A model generated the notes under the pieces. The model worked only from the letters and a program-made list of their open reading frames with translations, was not told the DNA's origin and did no database searches. A stretch of 64,000 nt of DNA from Aureococcus anophagefferens (taxonomy: Eukaryota > Sar > Pelagophyceae > Pelagomonadales > Pelagomonadaceae). The translations under genes were made by a program, and so were the position numbers. This document shows positions 48,612 through 57,802 of the stretch, piece by piece (within the stretch, counting starts at the first letter, position 1; every line of letters begins with the position of its first letter). The stretch spans positions 563,307-627,306 of the forward strand of contig NW_008705569.1 of NCBI RefSeq assembly GCF_000186865.1, given 5' to 3'.

Positions 48612-51600
48612 ATGGCGAGACTAGGTGCAAGCACGCTCATCCTCTGCGCCGCGGCTTCGGCCTTCACGTCGCCGCGCCATCGATGCCTTCCCGCGCCGCG
48701 CGCCGCGCGCGCGTCGCGGCCCGTGGCCATGAACCTCGGGGAGATCCGGGCGGAGCAGTTCACGGAGAAGGCCTGGTCGGCGCTCGAGGCGTCGGGCGCC
48801 GGCGCCACGGCGCGCAAGGGCGGCGTCGTCGAGCCCGAGGACCTGCTCGTGGCCATGCTCAAGCAGGACTCGAACGGGCTGCTGAACCGCGCGCTGCGGC
48901 TCTGCGAGCCGCCCGCGGACGAGCGGGTGCTCCGGCGCCTCGCGGACGAGAAGCTCTCCGGCCTGCCGCGGGTCGACGGGGCCCAGCCGCGCTTCGGCCC
49001 GCGCACGGAGGCCGCCATCGGCGACGCGCTGAAGCTCAGCAAGGAGTTCAAGGACGCCTACGTGAGCAACGAGATCGTCGGCCTCGCGCTCCATACGCCG
49101 CAGGCGTGCGGCGAGCTCTTCGAGAAGGCGGGCTGCAACGCGGCGACGCTGCGGACCGCCGTGAAGAAGCTCCGCGGCGAGTCGACGGTCCAGTCGCGCA
49201 CGCCGGAGGCGAGCATGGACGCGCTCAACACCTACGGCAAGGACCTCACGGCGCTCGCCAGGGCGGCAAAAGAGAGCGACATGCCCAACTTCAAAGGCTC
49301 CTTTCTCGGCCGTTTTCCACTCGTTTCGGCTGATTTTTGGACGAGCGATCATCTCTCGGAACGGCCTCGACGCGTGGATGCTTTTTCCGGAACGCGCGCG
49401 CGCGGAACACTCACGTTGAAGCGACGTTGAATCTCTCTTTTGCTGCCCAGGCGCTCGCCAAGGCGGGCAAGCTCGACCCGGTCATCGGCCGCGACGACGA
49501 GATCAAGCGCGCGATCCAGATCCTGAGCCGGCGCACGAAGAACAACGCGTGCCTCGTCGGCGAGCCCGGCGTCGGCAAGACGGCCATCGCCGAGGGCCTG
49601 GCCCAGCGCGTCGTCGACGGCAACGTGCCGGAAGCGCTGAAGGGCCGGACGATCGTGAGTTTAGACATGGGCCTGCTCATCGCCGGCGCCAAGTACCGCG
49701 GCGAGTTCGAGGAGCGCTTGAAGGCCGTCATCGACGAGGTCGAGACCGCCGCGGGCAACATCATCCTGTTCATCGACGAGATCCACACCGTCGTCGGGGC
49801 CGGCGCGTCCGGCGGCGGCGGCGCGATGGACGCGTCGAACCTGCTCAAGCCGGCGCTCGCCCGCGGCGAGCTGCGCTGCGTCGGGGCGACGACGGTCGCC
49901 GAGTACCGCCAGCACATCGAGAGCGACAAGGCTTTGGAGCGGCGCTTCCAGAAGGTCGTCATCGCGGAACCGGACGTCGAGGCGACGGTGTCGATCCTGC
50001 GCGGCCTCAAGCCCAAGTACGAGCTCCACCACGGCATCCGCGTCCTCGACTCGGCCCTCGTCGCCGCCGCGCGCCTCAGCGACCGCTACGTCTCCGGCCG
50101 CTTCATGCCGGACAAGGCCATCGACGTCGTCGACGAGGCCGCGGCCAAGCTCAACAACGAGGTCACGAGCCGCCCGCCGGCGCTCGACGCCGCGGACCGC
50201 GAGGTCGTGGAGCTGGAGATGGAGAAGGTGAGTTTGACGTCGTCGTCCATCGCGACGGCGAACCCCATCGAGGACGCGTCGCAGCGCGTCGCGGAGATCG
50301 ACGCGCGGCTCGCGGAGCTCGAGGCGCTCCAGCGGCAGCTCGTGGCCACGTGGGAGCTCCAGAAGTCGTCCGTCGGCGGCGTCGGCGACGTGAAGCAGCA
50401 GATCGCCGACAAGCTCAAGGAGGCGGAGCAGTTCGAGGAGCGCATGGAGTTCGAGAAGGGCGCCGAGGTCCGCTACTGTGTGGAAATCAACCAGTGAGCT
50501 GGGACGTCGGGGCCAAACTTCAGAACTCTCTATCTCGGTCAAATCGACGTCGATTCGGCTGATTTTTGGACGAATCGATTGCTCTCATCGAGTTCTCGAA
50601 GCACAGCGGAAGTGCTCGTGTCAAAACATTCGAATACGCTCACATTGAAGTCGAGTTTGAAGATTTGATTTCCACACAGGTCCGCTACACGGCCATCCCC
50701 GAGCTCGAGCGGAAGCTCGCGGCCATCGAGGACGCGCTGGACCAGGACAAGGGGTCCATGGTCGCGCGCGACACGGTGACGCCCGACGACATCGCCGCCG
50801 TCGTCGCCGCGTGGACGGGCGTGTCCGCGGCGCGGCTCGTGTCGACGGAGCGGCAGAAGCTCCTCGACCTCGAGGCGACGCTCGCGGCGCGTGTCGTCGG
50901 CCAGCCCGACGCCTGCGCGCTCGTCGCCGACGCCGTGCGCCGGTCCAAGGCGGGGCTCGGCGACCCGTCGAAGCCCATCGCCGCGTTCGCGTTCCTCGGG
51001 CCGACGGGCGTCGGCAAGACGGAGCTCGCGAAGACGCTCGCGGCGGAGGTCTTCGACGACGCCGACGCCCTCGTGCGCTTCGACATGTCCGAGTTCTCCG
51101 AGAAGCACACCGTGAGCCGCCTCCTCGGCGCGCCGCCGGGCTACGTCGGCTACGACCAGGGCGGCCAGCTCACGGAGGCCGCGCGGAACCGCGCGGCATT
51201 CGAATCTTCGACCCGACTTCAACGTGCGCGTACGCGACCGTTTCGACGCAACCTTTTTGGCTTCGCTTCGAGAACTCGACGACCGCAATCGGTTCGTCCA
51301 ACAGTCAGCCGAATCGACGTCGATGTGACCGAGCTAGAGAATTCTCAAGTGTGGTCAGGACCGCCCAAACCGGCGGTTGAATTCGGCACAGGTGCGGAAC
51401 CGGCCCTACTGCGTGCTCCTCTTCGACGAGATGGAGAAGGCCCACCCCGACGTCTTCGACACCTTCCTCCAGCTCCTGGACGACGGCATCCTCACGGACG
51501 GCCAGGGGCTGACGGTGAACTTCCGCGACGCGATCGTCCTCTTCACGTCGAACGCTGTGTGGAAACCAAATCTTCAACCCGACTTCAATGTGCGCATGTG

Positions 51601-52539
51601 CGACCGTTTCGACGCAAGCCTTTTGGCTGTGCTTCGAGAACTCGATGAGAGCAATCGATGCGTCCAAAAATCAGCCGAGTCGACTTCGATTTGACCGAGC
51701 TAGAGAATTTCCAAGTTTGGTCGGGAGGTCCCAAACCAGTGGTTGGTTTCCACACAGGTCGAACGTCGGCTCGCAGCTCATCCTCGAGAGCGTCGCGGAC
51801 TTCGCGGCGGCGGACGCGGCCGACGGCGACGACGCCGGCGGCGCCGCGGAGCTCTCGGAGATCAAGCGCCAGGTGCTCGACGCGATGCGCGCGAAATTCC
51901 GGCCCGAGTTCCTCAACCGCCTCGACGAGATCGTCGTCTTCAACCCGCTCCGCAAGTCCATGCTCGCGGACATCGTGGAGCTGGAGGTCAACGCCGTGGC
52001 GAAGCGGCTCAACGCGTCCCACGCCGCGGGCCTCGTGCTCGACGCGGGCGCCGTCGAGCACCTCGCGACGCCGGGCTCCGCGCGGACATCGACCGCCGGT
52101 TCGGGACGTCCCGACCAGACTGTGAAATGCTCGAGCTCGGCCACATCGACGTCGATTCGGCTGATTTTTGGACGAATCGAGTCCTCTCGTCGATTTCTCG
52201 AAGCGCGGCCGAAGAGCTCGCGTCGAACCGGTCGATTACGCGCACGTTGAGGTCGGGTCGAAGATTCGAGTTCCGCGCAGGTCGGGCTTCGACGCGGCCT
52301 ACGGCGCGCGGCCCCTCAAGCGCCTCGTGACCAAGAGCCTGGAGACGCCGCTCTCGCGCGCGATCCTCAGCGGCGGGCTCAAGTCGGGCGACGTCGCCCA
52401 CTTCACCGTGCGCAACGAGCGCCTCGTGCTCGACGTCCGCGCGCCGAGCGACGACGCGCCGCCGCCGGCCGACGCCGACGCCGAGGAGGAGGAGGACGCG
52501 GCGCCGCCGACGAAGAAGTCCCGGAGCCTCAGCCGCTAG
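48612..52539 (+). CDS. CLPB: Plastid ClpB disaggregase
   Basis: Six exons, 48612-49250, 49451-50467, 50680-51180, 51392-51546, 51758-52069 and 52281-52539 (960 residues); all five introns are introners. N-terminus [20 protein letters not shown] has the ASAF import motif for the complex plastid. Clp N-domain at about 40-200. NBD1: GEPGVGKT near 250 and [14 protein letters not shown] shortened ClpB middle coiled coil at about 460-560. NBD2: GPTGVGKT near 659, [14 protein letters not shown], and [10 protein letters not shown] across a junction. The tail is acidic. Every junction restores family sequence: [56 protein letters not shown]. ClpB rescues aggregated proteins with Hsp70 after stress. 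Confidence 0.95.
49259..49450 (+). mobile_element. Introner A4 (ClpB intron 1)
   Basis: 192 bp. Duplication GCGCTCGC at 49251-49258 and 49451-49458. Intron 49251-49450 is GC-AG, phase 0. Core in sense. Confidence 0.93.
50476..50679 (+). mobile_element. Introner B2 (ClpB intron 2)
   Basis: 204 bp with a perfect 15-bp terminal inverted repeat (CTGTGTGGAAATCAA). Duplication GTCCGCTA at 50468-50475 and 50680-50687. Intron 50468-50679, GT-AG. Core in sense. Confidence 0.94.
51189..51391 (-). mobile_element. Introner B3 (ClpB intron 3)
   Basis: 203 bp with decayed ends and core (CCAACAGTCAGCC). Duplication GCGCGGAA (51181-51188) upstream and GTGCGGAA (51392-51399) downstream. The splice donor is therefore GC while the coding copy kept GT. 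Intron 51181-51391. Core antisense. Confidence 0.88.
51555..51757 (-). mobile_element. Introner B4 (ClpB intron 4)
   Basis: 203 bp with a perfect inverted repeat (CTGTGTGGAAACCAA). Duplication GTCGAACG at 51547-51554 and 51758-51765. Intron 51547-51757 is GT-AG, phase 2. Core antisense. Confidence 0.94.
52078..52280 (+). mobile_element. Introner B5 (ClpB intron 5)
   Basis: 203 bp. Duplication GCCGGGCT (52070-52077) upstream and GTCGGGCT (52281-52288) downstream; again the donor copy reads GC and the exon copy GT. Intron 52070-52280. Core in sense. Confidence 0.9.
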
Positions 52540-53000
52540 CGCCCGCCCGGCCCGCGACGCGCGCGGCGCGTACTAGAAGTACAGTACTAGCGACGCGCCC
52601 GCGAGACGAAGGGAGGCGCGCGCAGGGGCCCGCGCGATTTGTAGCGGACGCGATCCATGGAACCGACAGCGGCATCATCCACCTCGTCGCCCACGGAGAC
52701 AAAGAGAGAGGAGACGTTTATGGCGGTTCGTGCCTCGGGGTCAGCACCCTCTCCTTCGCCTCGGAAGCGGCTCCTACGCCTGCGCCTCGTTCTTCTTCTC
52801 CGACTACTCCTCAAGATTCCCACGACTCGTTCTTCTTCTCCGACTGCTGCGGCGACTCCCCTTCCCACGCCTCCTCCTGCTTCCCCCGAGTTTGACGGAG
52901 CCGGCGGACGAACGGCGAACTCGCTCCTCTTCGTCGCCACTTTGCTCGCCCACTCCGCGCTCTAGGAAACGTTGCCAGTATCAATCCCTTTTAAAAAAAA
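52540..53000. other. CT-rich intergenic stretch
   Basis: Contains the imperfect direct repeat CGTTCTTCTTCTCCGACT at about 52786 and 52829. A 102-codon plus frame at 52657-52965 is Ser/Pro/Leu-rich and probably reflects this repeat. No gene supported. Confidence 0.4.
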
Positions 53001-53909
53001 TCACGCGAACGGGTTCGTGCTCTTCTCGCCGCCGGCGACGGCGCCCGCCGCGACGGTCGCGGGCGGCGGCGCGTAGGCCGGCGGCGCGTTGGGGTCCGCG
53101 TAGGCCGGCGGCGCGTTGGGGTCGGCGTAGGCCGGCGGCGCGGGCGGCGCGTTGGGGTCCGCGTAGGCCGGCGGCGGCGTCGCGGCGACGACGGGCGGCG
53201 GCGCGACGGGCTGCGCGCTCACGGGCTGGGCGAAGGCCGCCCGCTGGCCCTCGCGCGACGCGAAGAGGTTGAGCTTGTACTCGTCGTGGAACCGCGCCTT
53301 GATGCGCTGGACCGCGCTGGACGTGCCGTACTCCTTGAACGCGGAGAAGTCGCCGTCGCGCGTCTCGATGAACAGCACGGACGCGAACCAGAGGCTGAGG
53401 CCGCCCCAGACGCGCTCGGCCTGGTTGAGCGTGTCGAACTTCTCCGCCGTCCACGTGCCGTGGTTGTCGCTGACGACGCAGCACCGGGGCACGAAGCGCG
53501 GCGGCTGCGGCGCCGGGACGTACGCCGGCGCCGCGGCGAGCGGCACGACGACGTCGAACTCCGCGCCCGGCGCGACGCCGCCGGGGATGGGCACGAAGAA
53601 GGGCGCGCCGTCGACGGCGACCTCGACGACCATGCCGGGCGCCATGCCCGCGGGGCACACGAGGCGCACGGTGCGGCCCTGGGGGCCCGAGTGGACGACG
53701 ACGACGCGGCGGCCGTAGACGCCGTGGACGCGCGCGGGCCGCCGCCGCGACACGGCGACGCCGACGCCGACGCCGACGGCCGCGCCGGCGACGACGGCGG
53801 CGCCGAGGCCCACGCGCGGCGGCGGCGGCCGGAAGGGGCCGGGCGGCGGCCGGAAGGCGCCGGGCGGCGGCCGGCGCGCGCCGGGCGGCGGGGGGCGGCG
53901 CGGCGGCAT
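53001..53909 (-). CDS. Pro-rich protein with glycine-zipper segment and YADPNAPPA repeats
   Basis: 302 residues from the ATG at 53909. The N-terminus is PPxGxFRPPPGPFRPPPP-type, followed by a glycine-zipper hydrophobic segment (VGLGAAVVAGAAVGVGVGVA). A central beta-rich part has two similar strands (VRLVCPAGMAPGMVVEVAVD and FFVPIPGGVAPGAEFDVVVP). Then comes a mixed domain (GTWTAEKFDTLNQAERVWGG, FSAFKEYGTSSAVQRIKARF), and four YADPNAPPA repeats end the protein. The paired PxG-hydrophobic motif is common in uncharacterised protist proteins. Function unknown. Divergent from the Kelch gene by 173 bp. Confidence 0.7.
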   Translation of the reverse strand: MPPRRPPPPGARRPPPGAFRPPPGPFRPPPPRVGLGAAVVAGAAVGVGVGVAVSRRRPARVHGVYGRRVVVVHSGPQGRTVRLVCPAGMAPGMVVEVAVDGAPFFVPIPGGVAPGAEFDVVVPLAAAPAYVPAPQPPRFVPRCCVVSDNHGTWTAEKFDTLNQAERVWGGLSLWFASVLFIETRDGDFSAFKEYGTSSAVQRIKARFHDEYKLNLFASREGQRAAFAQPVSAQPVAPPPVVAATPPPAYADPNAPPAPPAYADPNAPPAYADPNAPPAYAPPPATVAAGAVAGGEKSTNPFA

Positions 53910-54082
53910 GTCCCGCGCTTCCGGTGCGGGGATCTGTCGAGGACCAAAGGCTGCGCTTCGAAGGACGTGGACGAGGCGCGCCGACGAGGCGACGCTGCCC
54001 GAGAGCAATCCCCGCCATTTCCAAAGATCAAGAAGTCCTCAACGTGGCGATTTGGGCTGGTGATGCCGTAGAGCTAGGCACG

Positions 54083-55424
54083 ATGGCCAGCACTTCGTCG
54101 GCCACCAAGGCGCTGGCCAGCACTTCGTCGGCCACCAAGGCGCCGTTCGAGCGCTGCGGGTCCCTGGACGCGCTCGACGACGACGCCGCGACGACGGCGC
54201 TCGCGCGCGTGCCCTTCCTCGGCCACGGCGCGGTGCGATGCGTCTGCCGGCGGCTGCGGCGCCTCGTGGACTCGCCGGGCTTCCGGCGCGAGCGGCGGGC
54301 CTGGGGCGTCGAGCGCGCGCTCGTCTTCGCCGGCGGGCGCCTGAACCACGACGACGCGCGCAAGTCGACGCTCGCCTGGGGCGCCGTCGCGCGCGGCGCG
54401 TGGCGGTCCGCCGCGGCGATGCCCGAGGGCCGCGCGGCGGCGGCCGTCGCCGCCGTCGGCGGCGACGTCGTCGTCGCCGGGGGCCTGGCGCGCGGCGACC
54501 CCGGGAGCCGCCGCGCCGAGGCCATCACCGCGGAGGTCCTGGCCTACGCCGTCGCGGACGACGCGTGGCGCCGGCTCGCGCCGCTGCCCGAGCGGCGCTT
54601 CTCCGCGGCGGGCGCGGCCCTGTGTGCGAATCAAATCTTCAACTCGACTTCAATGTGAGCGTATGCGACAGGTTCGACACAATCACTTCCGCTGTGCTTC
54701 GAGAACTCGATGAGAGCAATCGATGCGTCCAAAAATCAGCCGAATCGACTTCGATTTGACCGAGCTAGAGAATTTCCAAGTTTGGTCGGGACGTCCCAAA
54801 CCAGTGGTTGATTTGCACACAGGCGCGGCCGTCGGCGACGCGTTCTTCGTCGTCGGGGGCTCCTGCGACGGCGTCTCCGTGACGGGCCGCGTCGACGTTT
54901 ATGACGTGGCCGCAAACACGTGGGCGCGCGCGGCGCCGCTGCCCGTGGCGGCGATGACCGCGGCGTGCGGCGTCGTCGGCGAGACCGTCGTCGTCGCCGG
55001 CGGCTGCCGCGACACGGACGTCGCGCTCGACGCGTGCCAGATCTTCGACGTGGCCGCGGGGACGTGGCGCCTGGGCCCGCCCATGCCCCAGGCCGTCGAC
55101 GACGCCGCGCACTGCGTCTACGGGGGCGAGCTCTTCGTCGTCGGCGGCGTCGACGCGCGCGGCGGCCGCCTCGCGACGGTGTTTCGCTTCGACGGCGCGC
55201 GCTGGCGCCGCGGGCCGGACCTGCCCCACGCCGTCGCCGGCGCGTCCGCGGCGGTCCACGGCGGCGCGATCCTGCTGTTCCACGCCGCGCGGCCTGGCGA
55301 CGCCGCCGGCGGCCACCTCGCCTTCGCCGGCGGCGCCTGGGAGGCCCGGGGCGACCTCGGGCTGCCGGGCCCCGCGCGCCAGCTCGCGCTGCCCATCGTC
55401 TGCGCGGACGTGCTGCTCGGCTAG
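54083..55424 (+). CDS. F-box-like Kelch-repeat protein
   Basis: Exons 54083-54611 and 54823-55424 (376 residues). A 27-bp duplication makes ASTSSATKA twice at the N-terminus. An F-box-like helix pair follows (ALARVPFLGHGAVRCVCRRL), then about five Kelch blades with the GG and Tyr/Trp pattern (ALVFAGGRLNHDD, FFVVGGSCDG, VVVAGGCRDTDV, LFVVGGVDARGG). Such proteins serve as substrate receptors of SCF ubiquitin ligases. The join at the introner gives FSAAGAAVGDAFFVVGG. The stop abuts the arylsulfatase stop with no base between. Confidence 0.85.
54620..54822 (-). mobile_element. Introner B6 (Kelch gene intron)
   Basis: 203 bp with a perfect inverted repeat (CTGTGTGCGAATCAA). Duplication GCGCGGCC at 54612-54619 and 54823-54830. 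Intron 54612-54822 is GC-AG with GC in both copies. Core antisense. Confidence 0.93.
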
Positions 55425-57071
55425 TTATGTTTTGTGTGAGCCGCACCAGCCGGGCGCGTAGACCGCCGGAGTCTCGCAGGACCGCGCCGGGTGCGCGTCG
55501 CAGTCGCCGGAGAAGTTCGCCGGGTTGGGCGTCGGGCCGGTCCCGCCCCAGCAGGGCACCGCCGCGGCGCCGTACGCCTCGAGCTTCGCGAGCAGCGCGG
55601 CGGCGTCGCCGGGCCGCCGCGCCGCGAGGTCCGCCGCCTCGCGCGGGTCCGCGGTGACGTTGTAGAGGAGCGTCTGCTTGTGTTTCTCGAGGAGGACGAG
55701 CTTCAGGTCGCCGACGCGCAGCGCGCCGCGGAAGCCGGCGGTCGGCTTCGAGCTCGTGTCGAAGTTGTGGAGGAGCTCCGAGCGCACGTCGTCGCCGCGC
55801 GCGACGGCGGGCCAGAGGTCGACGCCGTCCAAGGACGCGTCCGCGGAGGAGGCCCCGCCCGCGAGCTTGACGAGCGTCGGCCACCAGTCGACGGCCGCGA
55901 CGACGTTGCGCCGCGCGGCGCCCCGCGGCACGCCGGCGCCGAAGACGAAGGCCGGCACGCGCACGCCGCCCTCCCAGAGCTCGTGCTTCTGGCCGCGGAG
56001 CGGCAGGTTGCCCGCGAAGCCCCGCGCGTCGTGGGGCGACCCGTTGTCGGACGCGACGACGACGACGCCGCCGAGCCCCGCCGCGGCCCACGCGTCCGTG
56101 ACGTTCCCGACGGCGGCGTCGACGAGCGCGACCATGCCCAGGAAGGTCCGGCGCGTCGCGTTGAGGCCCGCGTGCTCGAATTTCGCCGTGTAGGCCTCGG
56201 GCGCCTCCAGGAGCTTCGTCGGCTTGTCGGGGCTCGACACGGACCGCTCGCCGTCCGCGGTGCCGTCGGACTCGTGGACCATGTGGAACGCGAGATAGAC
56301 GAAGAGCGGCCGCGCGTCGTCGCGTGCCGTTAGCTTGGCGACGGCGTCTCTGGCGAGGAGCTCGCACGTGTGCGTGCCCGGCTCGTCGACGACCTACCGC
56401 GCGCGTCGTTTCGTCGTCACCTCTCGAAAACCGTCGCGGACGCGGGACGCCGTCGACGACCGCCTCGTCGCGGTGCCAGTCGAGGCCCACCCTCGGCTTC
56501 TCCGTGCCCGTTTTCCCCACGGTGTGGTTCCACGCGTTCACGCAGGCGTCGTAGTGACCGTAGTGATAGTCGAAGCCGCGGCTCGTCGGCAGAAAGGCCG
56601 CCTCGTCGAAGCCGAGGTGCCACTTGCCGAACATCCAGGTCTCGTAGTCGAGCCGCGACAGCGCGTCGGCGATCGTCACCTACGGGGCATTCATCGTTGC
56701 TGTCATCGTCCGTAGGTTGACACGCCTACCTCGCCGAGCGGCAGGCCCGTGCCCTGCGACGCGCCGTAGCAGCCGTGCTGGATGCCGACGCGGATCTGGT
56801 AGCGGCCCGTCATGATCTGGGCGCGCGACGGCGAGCAGATGGGGGCCGTGTAGTAGCTCTCGAGCTTGACGCCGGACGCGGCGAGGCGGTCGAGCGTCGG
56901 CGTACTGGTCCAGCCCTCGTTCGGCCGCCCGCCGTTGTGGTAGCCGGCGTCGTTCCACCCGAAGTCGTCCAGCAAAATGAAGAGCAGGTTCGGCGGCGGC
57001 GCGCCCCAGGCGGGCAACAGCAGGAGCGCCCCCAAGGCCAGCAATCCACGTCGCGTTCGGGCATGGTCCAT
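55425..57071 (-). CDS. Secreted arylsulfatase
   Basis: Minus-strand exons 57071-56730, 56679-56461 and 56393-55425 (509 residues). Signal peptide 1-23, then NLLFILLDDFGWND (metal-binding Asp pair) and the sulfatase signature ICSPSRAQIMTGRY, with Cys79 to be converted to formylglycine. GKWHLG follows the first junction, and ASDNGSP supplies the C-terminal metal ligands. The fold and order match arylsulfatase B-like enzymes, which remove sulfate from polysaccharides or glycosaminoglycans. Intron 1 is a plain 50-nt GT-AG; intron 2 is a mini-introner. Only 57 bp separate its start from the divergent neighbour's. Confidence 0.93.
56394..56452 (-). mobile_element. Mini-introner C2 (sulfatase intron 2)
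   Basis: 59-bp element. Duplication GTCGTCGA (minus strand) at 56460-56453 and 56393-56386. Intron 56460-56394 is GT-AG, 67 nt, ending GGTAG. Its first 32 bases align with C1 (GGCGTCC...CCGCGACGGTTTTCGAGAG). Confidence 0.8.
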
Positions 57072-57128
57072 GGCCAAGCTCTTTTCAGAAGGGCTCGGCC
57101 GACTTCAACAACGCCCAGGGGCAGCAGC

Positions 57129-57707
57129 ATGGACAAAGGTTGTGGCGCCCGACGCACCTCGAAGCTCCCGAAGAAGGCGGCGCCGCCCGCGCGCGGCGCA
57201 CCGGCGCGCGGCGAGCGCGGCAGCGCGAGAAAAAGTGGCGCGCCCAGGAAATCCGAGGAAAAGAAGGCCGCCCCGAAGACCCTGGCGGAGCGGACGACGC
57301 AGCAGGAGGGCTTCGCGATGATCCAGCCGCTCGAAGAGAAGCGCGCGCGCATCCTCAAGGCGCAGGCCGCCTCGGACAAGGCGGAGGAGAAGCGCGCGGC
57401 GGAGGCGAAGGTCGCGAAATACTCGACGCCCGGAGGCGGCGCCCGGCTCGGCGGCGCCGGCGACGAGGCCGCGTCCCGGAAGGCGCAGGCGGCGACGCAG
57501 CGCCGGAGCCTCCACAAGCTGCGGCGCCCCGACGCGCCGCAGGCGCCCGCGCTCGCCGGCGCGGCCCTCGGCGGCGCCGCGCCGGCGAGCCGGGACGCGC
57601 TCCGCGCGGCGCGGCTCGCGGCGCTCGAGCCGCCGGCGGCCCGGCTCCCGAGCATCACCGGCGGCCGCGGCGCGCCCGCGGCCGTCTTCGCGCCGCCGCC
57701 GGCGTAG
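57129..57707 (+). CDS. Basic Ala-rich protein of unknown function
   Basis: 192 residues. A Lys/Arg/Pro-rich N-terminus (KKAAPPARGAPARGERG) leads to a helical charged middle (GFAMIQPLEEKRARILKAQA, AEEKRAAEAKVAKYSTPGGG) and an Ala/Pro/Arg-rich end. No domain recognised. Codon composition is like the neighbours. Confidence 0.55.
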   Translation: MDKGCGARRTSKLPKKAAPPARGAPARGERGSARKSGAPRKSEEKKAAPKTLAERTTQQEGFAMIQPLEEKRARILKAQAASDKAEEKRAAEAKVAKYSTPGGGARLGGAGDEAASRKAQAATQRRSLHKLRRPDAPQAPALAGAALGGAAPASRDALRAARLAALEPPAARLPSITGGRGAPAAVFAPPPA

Positions 57708-57802
57708 TAACATCGTATTTAGGCTCGGGGGGCGGGGGGCGGGGGGGGCGCGGCGCGCGGCGGCGCGCGCGGCCGGCCGCCCGGGCGCCGCCGGCGACGA
57801 CC

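Noticed and set aside
52657..52965. 102-codon Ser/Pro/Leu-rich frame
   Set aside because: Explained by an imperfect CT-rich direct repeat; no conserved feature.
56680..56729. First sulfatase intron as a further mini-introner
   Set aside because: It ends CCGTAG and has ACGATGA motifs, but no 8-bp duplication and no alignment to the C start.
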